From Pseudomonadota bacterium (GTDB lineage: Bacteria; Pseudomonadota; Gammaproteobacteria; Xanthomonadales; Xanthomonadaceae), in NCBI GenBank assembly GCA_023438325.1, contig JAEXRB010000363.1, positions 1-16,317 on the forward strand: a stretch of 16,317 nucleotides of DNA, written 5' to 3'. The notes beneath the pieces are model-generated. The model was given only the letters and a program-made list of their open reading frames with translations. It made no database searches and had not been told where the DNA came from. The stretch's first letter is position 1; each line of letters begins with the position of its first letter. A program made the position numbers and the translations under genes. Shown here piece after piece: positions 7,653 to 14,986 of the stretch.

Positions 7653-7683
7653 TCCGACCTTGCTTGCGCCGCACGGCTGCGCT

Positions 7684-9789
7684 GTGACTTCTGATTCGAC
7701 CCGCCAGCCGGTGTCCACGCTCAAGGGCGTCGGGCCGCAGCTGGCGGGAAAGCTTGTGGCGCGCGGCATCTCGCAGGTGCAGGATCTGTGGCTGCACCTG
7801 CCATTGCGTTACGAGGACCGCACGCGCCTCACGCCGATCCGCCAGCTTCGTCACGGCGAATCGGCACAGGTGCATGGCCGCATCGAAGCGGTGGAGCGCG
7901 GTTTTCGCGGCAGGCCGGTGCTGAAGGTGGCGATTGGCGATGAGTCCGATGCAACGCTGGTGCTGCGCTTCTTTCATTTTCATGCAGCTCAGGCCAAGGC
8001 GCTGCGCATCGGTGCCCGCATCCTGTGTCATGGCGAAGTGCGCGCCGGGCAGTTCGGCCTGGAGATGGTGCATCCGGGTTATCGCGTGCTCGATGACGAA
8101 GCGCAGCTCCAGCTTGGTGATCGGCTGGATCCGGTGTATCCGGCCATCGAAGGCATCGGCCCGGTGCAGTTGGCGCGCATCATCGGTGCGGCACTAGATG
8201 CCCTGCCACCGGACGATGCCCTCGAAGTGCTCCCTCCCGACTTCTTCGGTGATCTTGCGCTGCCGCGGTGGCATGAGGCGGTGCGGTTCCTGCATCGGCC
8301 CCCACCGGGCGTTGATCTGGGAGAACTGGCACGGCACCGCCATCCCGCGCAAGTGCGCTTGGCGCTGGAAGAACTGCTCGCACACCAGTTGAGTTTGCGC
8401 CGCCAACGCTTGGCGGTGAAGCGTCAGGGCGCACAGGCCCTGACGCCTGCGGGCCGCCTTGCGCAAGACCTGCGCAAGGCGTTGCCGTTCGCGTTGACTG
8501 GCGCGCAGCAGCGCGTGCTCGACGAGATTTTCCGCGATATTTCCCGTGCTGAACCGATGCTGCGGCTGGTGCAGGGCGATGTCGGCTCGGGCAAGACCAT
8601 CGTGGCCGCATTCGCCGCACTCGCCGCCATCGAAGCGGGTGCGCAGGTGGCATTGATGGCGCCTACCGAACTGCTCGCCGAGCAGCACGCGCAGGCCTTC
8701 GCAACATGGTTCGAGCCGCTCGGCATCGAAATCGTATGGCTCGCCGGCAAGGTCAAGGGAAAAGCACGAGAAACCGCGCTGGCACGCACCGCTGCCGGGG
8801 CCGGCATCATCATTGGCACGCATGCGCTGTTGCAGGAGCCGGTGGCCTTCGCGAACCTCGCGCTGGTCATCGTCGATGAGCAGCATCGTTTCGGCGTGCA
8901 TCAGCGTTTGGTGTTGCGCGACAAGGGCGCAGGCGGTGCGCAGGTACCGCACCAGTTGGTGATGACCGCCACGCCCATTCCGCGCACGCTCGCGATGACG
9001 GCCTATGCCGATCTGGATGTCTCGGTGATCGACGAACTGCCGCCCGGCCGCACTCCGGTGCAGACCGTGGCGATCAACGAACAGCGTCGTATCGAATTGA
9101 TCGAACGCATCCGCAGGGCCTGCGGCGAGGGCCGACAGGCGTACTGGGTTTGCACCTTGATCGAGGAAAGTGATGAGCCGCCCGCGCCGGGCGTGGCGAA
9201 AATCGACGCGCAAGCGGCACAAACCGCCTATGACCTCTTGCGCGAGCAATTGCCTGATGTGCGCGTCGGCCTGATTCATGGCCGAATGAAGCCGGCAGAA
9301 AAGCAGGCCACGATGGCTGCGTTCAAGGCTGGCGAGATTCAATTGCTCGTTGCCACCACGGTGATCGAAGTGGGCGTGGACGTGCCCAACGCCAGCCTGA
9401 TGCTGATCGAAAATGCCGAACGCCTCGGGCTTGCGCAATTGCACCAGTTGCGTGGCCGCGTCGGACGCGGCGCGGCGGCCTCCAGTTGCGTGTTGATGTT
9501 CAAGACGCCGTTGTCGCAGATGGCGCGCGAGCGCCTCGCCGTGATGCGCGAAACCACCGATGGTTTCCGTATCGCCGAAAAAGATCTGGAACTACGCGGC
9601 CCCGGCGAACTGCTCGGTACCCGCCAAACCGGCGTGGCCGGTTTCCGCATCGCCGATCCGATCCGCGATGCCGCACTCCTGCCGCAAGTTCAAGCTGCCG
9701 CCGATTCGCTTCTTGCCAGCGCCCCGCATGTGGCTGATCGCCTGATCGCACGCTGGATCGGGCAAGCGGTGCGGTATGCGGATGCGTGA
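7684..9789 (+). CDS. recG: ATP-dependent DNA helicase RecG
   Basis: Branch-migration helicase that remodels stalled forks and Holliday junctions. The chosen GTG start gives 701 residues, close to E. coli's 693. Domain order: N-terminal helix-hairpin-like VSTLKGVGPQLAGKL, the OB-fold wedge domain (about 55-150, GRIEAVERGFRGRPVL onward), then SF2 helicase lobes with GDVGSGKT (Walker A), MAPTELLAEQHA, DEQHRFG (Walker B), TATPIPRTL (motif III), HGRMKPAEK, ATTVIEVGVDVPNA and QLRGRVGRG (motif VI), ending in the family's GPGELLGTRQTG. An in-frame TTG at 7660 would add eight residues but has no ribosome-binding site; GTG at 7684 also lacks a clear one, so the start is uncertain. ridA lies 31 bases upstream and is probably cotranscribed. 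Confidence 0.95.
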   Translation: MTSDSTRQPVSTLKGVGPQLAGKLVARGISQVQDLWLHLPLRYEDRTRLTPIRQLRHGESAQVHGRIEAVERGFRGRPVLKVAIGDESDATLVLRFFHFHAAQAKALRIGARILCHGEVRAGQFGLEMVHPGYRVLDDEAQLQLGDRLDPVYPAIEGIGPVQLARIIGAALDALPPDDALEVLPPDFFGDLALPRWHEAVRFLHRPPPGVDLGELARHRHPAQVRLALEELLAHQLSLRRQRLAVKRQGAQALTPAGRLAQDLRKALPFALTGAQQRVLDEIFRDISRAEPMLRLVQGDVGSGKTIVAAFAALAAIEAGAQVALMAPTELLAEQHAQAFATWFEPLGIEIVWLAGKVKGKARETALARTAAGAGIIIGTHALLQEPVAFANLALVIVDEQHRFGVHQRLVLRDKGAGGAQVPHQLVMTATPIPRTLAMTAYADLDVSVIDELPPGRTPVQTVAINEQRRIELIERIRRACGEGRQAYWVCTLIEESDEPPAPGVAKIDAQAAQTAYDLLREQLPDVRVGLIHGRMKPAEKQATMAAFKAGEIQLLVATTVIEVGVDVPNASLMLIENAERLGLAQLHQLRGRVGRGAAASSCVLMFKTPLSQMARERLAVMRETTDGFRIAEKDLELRGPGELLGTRQTGVAGFRIADPIRDAALLPQVQAAADSLLASAPHVADRLIARWIGQAVRYADA

Positions 9790-9843
9790 TCGGTAGAACC
9801 CACCCGACGAAGTTTCGCCACAACCTGATAGCCTGGAGTCCTT

Positions 9844-12800
9844 ATGTCGGAACTTCCGCGCGGACTCTACGAACAGCTGATCACCGAGGGCCTTGATGAA
9901 GCCCTTTCGGCGTTGGGCCCGAAGCTCAGGGCCCAACGAAAAGATTTGCATCCGGAGGAGGTTGCCGATCGGATCGCCTTTCATCTCGCCGCCCTTGTCC
10001 GGCGCAGTGTATCGGCATTGGATGCTCGCCAGCGTAGCGAAGTCGGTGTGCGTCTGGCTCGAGAGATCACCCGACTTTTGGCAGGTGAAGGCAAGGCCGT
10101 GGATGCCTCTGACTACGCCTCTCCCAGCGGCAAGGTCCTCCACGCTATTGCGTCCCTGCGACTTGATGGCGAAGTGGAAGATGTTCCGCTCCTGGCGACG
10201 CCGCTGTTGGACACCACGCTGCTGACCAATGCCCCCGGTGAACCGCGGATTGGCTTCCAGCTCGGCTCGGAGGTTGCCTCGGCCGATCGCATCGACGTAT
10301 TGATGGCCTTTGTCCGTCAGACCGGCATCCGCCCGATGCTCGACCTGCTCCGCCGGCATGTCGACGCAGGCCGCTCGCTGCGGCTGTTGACGACGACCTA
10401 TACCAATTCAACCGAGTTGGCCGCGCTGCAGGCGCTGCAGGAAATTGGCGCGCAGATCCGGGTCTCCTATGACACCTCCAGCACCCGCCTGCACGCCAAG
10501 GCGTGGCTGTTCCATCGCCGCACCGGTTTCTCGACGGGCTATATCGGATCCTCGAACCTGACGTACTCGGCCCAAGTAACTGGGCTGGAGTGGAACGTTC
10601 GCGTATCCGGCGCTCGTAACCCCGACGTCATCGAGAAGTTTTCCGCGGTCTTCGAGAGCTACTGGCAGAACGACGACTTCAGGCCGTTCGACGTCGATGA
10701 GTTCAGTAACCTCACCCAGATTCGGACGGGCGGGCTAAGGGTCTATCTCAGTCCGGTGGAGATCCGGCCGGAGCCGTTCCAGTCCCGCCTGCTGGAGCTG
10801 ATTGAGCTGTCACGGCTGCAGGGCCATCACCGTAACCTTCTCGTCTCGGCCACGGGCACCGGCAAGACTGTCATGGCTGCGCTGGATTACCAGAGACTAC
10901 GCGCGCGTCTGCCTCGTGCGCGACTGCTGTTCGTTGCCCATCGCAAGGAGATCCTCGACCAAAGCCTCGCTACGTTCCGGCATGCACTTCGGGATGCCTC
11001 CTTTGGCGAACTGTGGGTGGGCGGTGATCGCCCCGACCACTTCGAGCACGTCTTCGCGTCCATCCAGAGCTTGAGCACGCGCGGCCTCGACCACCTGCCA
11101 CGCGACCATTTCGACGTGGTGATCATCGACGAGTTCCATCACGCTGCTGCACCCACCTACAAGGTGCTCCTGGATCACCTGCTGCCAAGGGAGCTGTTGG
11201 GACTGACCGCAACGCCCGAGCGCGGGGACGACGAACCGATCCTGCAATGGTTTGACGGCCGCATTGCAGCCGAATTGCGCCTCTGGGACGCGATCGATCA
11301 GCACAGGCTCGTGCCCTTCGCCTATTACGGCATCGCCGACGCTACCGATTATCGCCAGATCAGCTGGCGGCGTGGCCGCGGATACGACCCACAAGAGCTC
11401 AGCAACTTGGTCACCGGCGATCAGGTGCTGGCGAGGCGGATCATCGCCAATGTCGCCAAGATCGTCCCAACCCCTGGCAGCATGCGCGCCCTAGGCTTCT
11501 GCATCTCGGTAGCGCATGCACGCTTCATGGCAGACGAGTTCAATGCAGCCGGCCTGGCAGCGATTGCCGTTTCCGCCGACACGCCACGTGACGAACGGAG
11601 GCAGGCCTTGCAGGCACTGGAAGCAGGTGATCTTCGCGTGGTGTTTTCAGTGGATCTATTCAACGAAGGCGTCGACATTCCATCCGTCGACACCCTGTTG
11701 CTGCTCAGACCCACCGACAGCTCGACTGTATTCCTCCAGCAACTCGGCCGGGGACTTCGGCGCGAGTCGAATAAAAGCCTCTGTACCGTGCTGGATTTCG
11801 TTGGCCAACACCGCAAGGAGTTCCGCATGCACCGACGGTTCGGTGCTCTTCTCGGAGGCAGTCGAAAGTACTTGCAGCAGCAGGTCGAGCAGGGATTTCC
11901 CTTCTTGCCGAGCGGCTGCCACATGGAACTGGATGCCGTTGCCTCGCAGCGTGTGCTGGAAAACATCCGCGAGAGCCTTCCCAGCACCTGGCGCGCCAAG
12001 GCAGGCGAGCTGCGACGTGTGGCCGAGTCCGATTCGCGGGTGACGCTCAAGAAATTCCTGGAACAGACCGGGCTTGAGCTCGTTGACATCTACGCCAACA
12101 ACCGGAGCTGGTCCGACCTGCTGGATGCCGGCCACGTGCCCACCCTGCCCAGCGGCCCGGCAGAAGCGACGCTGCGCCGGGCGATCGGCCGCCTCCTGCA
12201 TATCGACGATGCGCTGCGAATCGAGCACTACCGACACTTTGCGAACGCCGCTACCCCGCCGGACATCCAGACGCTCGACCTGCGATCCCGCCGCTTGTTC
12301 CATATGCTCGCCGCCGTGCTCACCGAGAGTGTGCTCAACGGTAGCGAGACTCTGGATGCTGCTGCCGCACTCATTTGGGAGCACCCACAAATCTTGGCCG
12401 AGTTGAGCCAGCTCATGGACGTGCTCGCCGAGCGCATCGAACACGTGCATCAATCATTGGCGACGCACCCCGATGTGCCACTCAATGTGCATGCCCGCTA
12501 CACCCGCAGGGAGGTCTTGGCCGCCTTCGCAAGCAGCGAGGCTCTGAAGACGCCGGAATGGCGCGAAGGCTCACGTTGGTTGTTTGAGGAAAAGGTTGAC
12601 CTGCTGGCATTCACGCTGGACAAGACCAGCGGGCATTTCTCGCCAACCACGCGCTACCGCGACTACGCCATCAGTCCGACGCTGCTGCATTGGGAAAGCC
12701 AATCAGGCACGCGTGAAACCAGTGAAACGGGGCAGCGCTATCAGGCCCATGAGGGCCGGGGAAGCGTCGTGTTGCCCATGGCCCGCCTCACCACTGACGA

Positions 12801-12933
12801 CAGGGCATTTTGGCTGCTCGGGCCCGCTACGTACATCAGCCATGAAGGCGAGCGTCCGATGGCCATTACGTGGCGGCTGGCGCAAGCACTTCCGGGCGAC
12901 CTGTTCGCTAGATTTGGAGCGGCGGTGTCTTGA
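9844..12933 (+). CDS. PLD nuclease-SF2 helicase-DUF3427 protein, candidate antiphage/restriction-like factor
   Basis: A single 1029-residue protein. Residues 1-110 are helical with no motif I know. Residues about 120-290 are a phospholipase-D-type (HKD-family) nuclease domain with His217, Lys219 and GSSN at 235-238; only one such set is present, so an active site would need a dimer. Residues about 310-670 are an SF2 helicase: ATGTGKT with Lys341, VAHRKEI, DEFHH at 429-433, LTATP, DLFNEGVDIPSV, and QQLGRGLRR at 632-640. Residues about 745-1025 match DUF3427 as I know it (HARYTRREVLAAF, FSPTTRYRDYAI, PMAITWRL). Relatives are annotated as DEAD/DEAH helicases and are often encoded near restriction and defence genes; function here is inferred. 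GGAG (9835-9838) supports the start. It uses 12 AGG/AGA codons against 2 in recG, suggesting transfer. No methylase or partner gene is adjacent. Confidence 0.88.
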   Translation: MSELPRGLYEQLITEGLDEALSALGPKLRAQRKDLHPEEVADRIAFHLAALVRRSVSALDARQRSEVGVRLAREITRLLAGEGKAVDASDYASPSGKVLHAIASLRLDGEVEDVPLLATPLLDTTLLTNAPGEPRIGFQLGSEVASADRIDVLMAFVRQTGIRPMLDLLRRHVDAGRSLRLLTTTYTNSTELAALQALQEIGAQIRVSYDTSSTRLHAKAWLFHRRTGFSTGYIGSSNLTYSAQVTGLEWNVRVSGARNPDVIEKFSAVFESYWQNDDFRPFDVDEFSNLTQIRTGGLRVYLSPVEIRPEPFQSRLLELIELSRLQGHHRNLLVSATGTGKTVMAALDYQRLRARLPRARLLFVAHRKEILDQSLATFRHALRDASFGELWVGGDRPDHFEHVFASIQSLSTRGLDHLPRDHFDVVIIDEFHHAAAPTYKVLLDHLLPRELLGLTATPERGDDEPILQWFDGRIAAELRLWDAIDQHRLVPFAYYGIADATDYRQISWRRGRGYDPQELSNLVTGDQVLARRIIANVAKIVPTPGSMRALGFCISVAHARFMADEFNAAGLAAIAVSADTPRDERRQALQALEAGDLRVVFSVDLFNEGVDIPSVDTLLLLRPTDSSTVFLQQLGRGLRRESNKSLCTVLDFVGQHRKEFRMHRRFGALLGGSRKYLQQQVEQGFPFLPSGCHMELDAVASQRVLENIRESLPSTWRAKAGELRRVAESDSRVTLKKFLEQTGLELVDIYANNRSWSDLLDAGHVPTLPSGPAEATLRRAIGRLLHIDDALRIEHYRHFANAATPPDIQTLDLRSRRLFHMLAAVLTESVLNGSETLDAAAALIWEHPQILAELSQLMDVLAERIEHVHQSLATHPDVPLNVHARYTRREVLAAFASSEALKTPEWREGSRWLFEEKVDLLAFTLDKTSGHFSPTTRYRDYAISPTLLHWESQSGTRETSETGQRYQAHEGRGSVVLPMARLTTDDRAFWLLGPATYISHEGERPMAITWRLAQALPGDLFARFGAAVS

Positions 12934-12982
12934 GGCTGACGGTTAGGAACAGCGCATCATCGCAGCGTAGTTTTGCTGCCAT

Positions 12983-13008
12983 CGCGACACGTCAGAAGAC
13001 GTGCCGCG
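12983..13008. terminator. Stem-loop between convergent genes, possible bidirectional terminator
   Basis: CGCG-A-CACGTC, loop AGAA, GACGTG-C-CGCG: ten base pairs with one A/C mismatch and a 4-base loop, in the 106-base gap between the helicase gene (plus strand) and the M2 peptidase gene (minus strand). The position is where a shared terminator is expected, and it works in both directions. However, no T run follows immediately on either strand, so a canonical intrinsic terminator is not proven. It could instead be a repetitive extragenic palindrome. Confidence 0.45.
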
Positions 13009-13039
13009 AAGGTGGGCGTGAAAGGTTTTCGCTATTGGA

Positions 13040-14986
13040 TTACTCACCCCAACCGCAGCTCTTGCCCTGATTCTGGTTTTCCAGCCAGGTGTTGAGCGGG
13101 GCGAAGTATTCAAGTACGGCAGAAGCATCCATCTGTTCGCCGCCGGTCAGCTCCTTCAGCGTGGCTTGCCAGGGCTGGCTGTTGCCCTTGGCGAGCATGG
13201 CCCAGTAGCGTTTGCCGGCTTCGGGATTGTTGGCGAAGTTGCACTGGTAGAGCGGGCCGGTGTGGCCGGCGGCATCGCAAAGTGCCTTGTAGAACTGGAA
13301 TTGCAGGATGTGCGAGAGGAAGTAGCGCGTGTACGGGGTGTTGCCCGGCACGTGGTACTTGGCACCCGGGTCGAAGAAGCCCTCGCCGCGGGCATCGACG
13401 GGGCCGACGCCCTGGTAGGTCTTCTTCAGATCCCACCATGCGGCGTTGTAGTTGTCCGGCGTGATGGAGCCATCGAACACGCCCCAGCGCCAGCGATCGA
13501 TCATCAGGCCGAACGGCAGGAAGGCGACTTTCGTCAGCGCCATGCGCATCTGCGAGTTGATGACGGCTTGCTCGCTGACGGCGGGCGCTTCCGCCAGGCC
13601 GATGGAGGCGAGGTATTGCGGCGTCATCGACAGCACGATGGTGTCGCCGATGGCTTCATGGAAGCCGTCGTGCGCGCCGTTCTGAAACAGTGGCGGCAGG
13701 TTTTTGTAGGCCAGGTAGTAATAGATGTGGCCGAGCTCGTGATAGATCGTGGTGAGCTCTTCCTCGGTGGGTTTGATGCACATCTTGATGCGCACTTCGC
13801 CCTTGGTATCCATCGGCCAGGCGCTGGCATGGCAGACCACATCGCGATCGCGCGGCTGTACCAGTTGCGAGTCGGTGTAGAACGAGTCGGGCAAGGCAGG
13901 CATGCCGAGGCCGGTGTAGAAGCTTTCGGCCAGTCGGGTCATCTTCACGGCGATGTCGTTGTTGGCCTGACGGCTGAGTTCGACTTGCTGCTCGGCGGTG
14001 AGTTGGCTCAGGTCGCCGGCCTGCGCGCGTGCGGCATCGAGGATGCCGTTGCGCTGGTTTTGCAGGGCGGCGCTGATGTCCAGGCTGCCGACGCCGCGGT
14101 ATGGTTCAAGGATCGGCCACAGGTTGCTCCAGTCCTGCTGCCAGAGGTTGCCGGTGAGATGCGCGGGGATCAGGCCGTTGACCTCGCCCTGGGGGCCGTA
14201 CTTTTCGGTCAGTTTGTTGCGGGCATAACACTGAAGCTGGGTGTAGAGCGGTTCGACCTGTTTCCAGAGGCGGTCGGTTTCGGCCTGGAACTCCGCCGGC
14301 GTCATGTCGTAGCCGGCGCGCCAGACTTCACCGGTGTTGGCGAAGCCCATTTCCTTGGCGCCTTCGTTGGTCAGTTCAACGAAACGCTGGTAGTCGGCAC
14401 GCATCGGCGTGGAAATGGTGTGCCAGCCTTGCCACGCGGCGAGTTGGTCGGCATAGCTGCTCTTGTTGGTGTCGGCGAGGATTTCGGAAATCTGGCCGAT
14501 GTCCAGGCAGTCCTTGCCGCCCTCGCCATCGCGGCACCATTTTCCGGCGCCGTAGGTGGCCTCCATGCGGCTGGCGATTTCGGTCAGCTCCTTGAGCTTG
14601 GTCGGGTCGCGCGGCGCCGGCATCGCGGTATCGGTGGTGAGCAGGTGCAGGGCGCGCGCGGTGGCCGGCGACTGTGCGGCGGCATCGTAAGTCTTGGCCT
14701 GCTCGATGAAGGTGTTGCGCATCGTCAACCAGCGTTCGTTGGCGGCGGCGGCCACGCGCTGGCTGTCGGAATTGATGTAGGTATTGGAAAGCCACTGCGC
14801 CGAGGTGATTTCCGGGGTGCTTTCCTCCAGCGGGCGATTGACGCGGGCGATGAAGGCATCGGCGTTTTCGGCCTGCGCGGCAGGTGCGCTGGCGGGCGCG
14901 GTGGATTCGGGGGCGGAGCCGCAGGCGGCGAGGCCGAAGAGTGCCACGGCAATGGACGCGCCAAGCAGGGAGCGTTGGGAAATCAT
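13040..14986 (-). CDS. M2 family zinc dipeptidyl carboxypeptidase (ACE-like), lipoprotein
   Basis: A 648-residue bacterial homologue of angiotensin-converting enzyme, expected to release C-terminal dipeptides from peptides in the periplasm. A related xanthomonad enzyme has been studied biochemically. Seen: a signal peptide with lipobox LAAC and acylated Cys22, then a Pro/Ala-rich linker and the catalytic domain. Zinc site HELGH at 416-420 with the third ligand Glu444 in HEAIGD, exactly 28 residues after His416 as in human ACE. The substrate/chloride-binding segment KYHVPGNTPYTRYFLSHILQFQF is also conserved. The start codon overlaps the upstream M16 stop (ATGA), and a GGAG lies 10 bases before it, inside the M16 gene. 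Stop codon TAA. Translational coupling with the M16 gene is likely; a joint role in periplasmic peptide breakdown is inferred. Confidence 0.95.
   Translation of the reverse strand: MISQRSLLGASIAVALFGLAACGSAPESTAPASAPAAQAENADAFIARVNRPLEESTPEITSAQWLSNTYINSDSQRVAAAANERWLTMRNTFIEQAKTYDAAAQSPATARALHLLTTDTAMPAPRDPTKLKELTEIASRMEATYGAGKWCRDGEGGKDCLDIGQISEILADTNKSSYADQLAAWQGWHTISTPMRADYQRFVELTNEGAKEMGFANTGEVWRAGYDMTPAEFQAETDRLWKQVEPLYTQLQCYARNKLTEKYGPQGEVNGLIPAHLTGNLWQQDWSNLWPILEPYRGVGSLDISAALQNQRNGILDAARAQAGDLSQLTAEQQVELSRQANNDIAVKMTRLAESFYTGLGMPALPDSFYTDSQLVQPRDRDVVCHASAWPMDTKGEVRIKMCIKPTEEELTTIYHELGHIYYYLAYKNLPPLFQNGAHDGFHEAIGDTIVLSMTPQYLASIGLAEAPAVSEQAVINSQMRMALTKVAFLPFGLMIDRWRWGVFDGSITPDNYNAAWWDLKKTYQGVGPVDARGEGFFDPGAKYHVPGNTPYTRYFLSHILQFQFYKALCDAAGHTGPLYQCNFANNPEAGKRYWAMLAKGNSQPWQATLKELTGGEQMDASAVLEYFAPLNTWLENQNQGKSCGWGE

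Noticed and set aside
7660..7683. TTG start adding eight residues to RecG
   Set aside because: No ribosome-binding site, rare start codon, and the family homology begins after the GTG at 7684; kept only as an alternative.
8194..9444. 416-codon open frame on the minus strand inside recG
   Set aside because: Antisense shadow of recG; no recognisable motif.
9790..13039. Direct repeats or attachment sites bounding the helicase gene
   Set aside because: I compared the gaps 9790-9843 and 12934-13039 by eye and found no shared repeat beyond short AGTTT-like matches; no tRNA or integrase is present.
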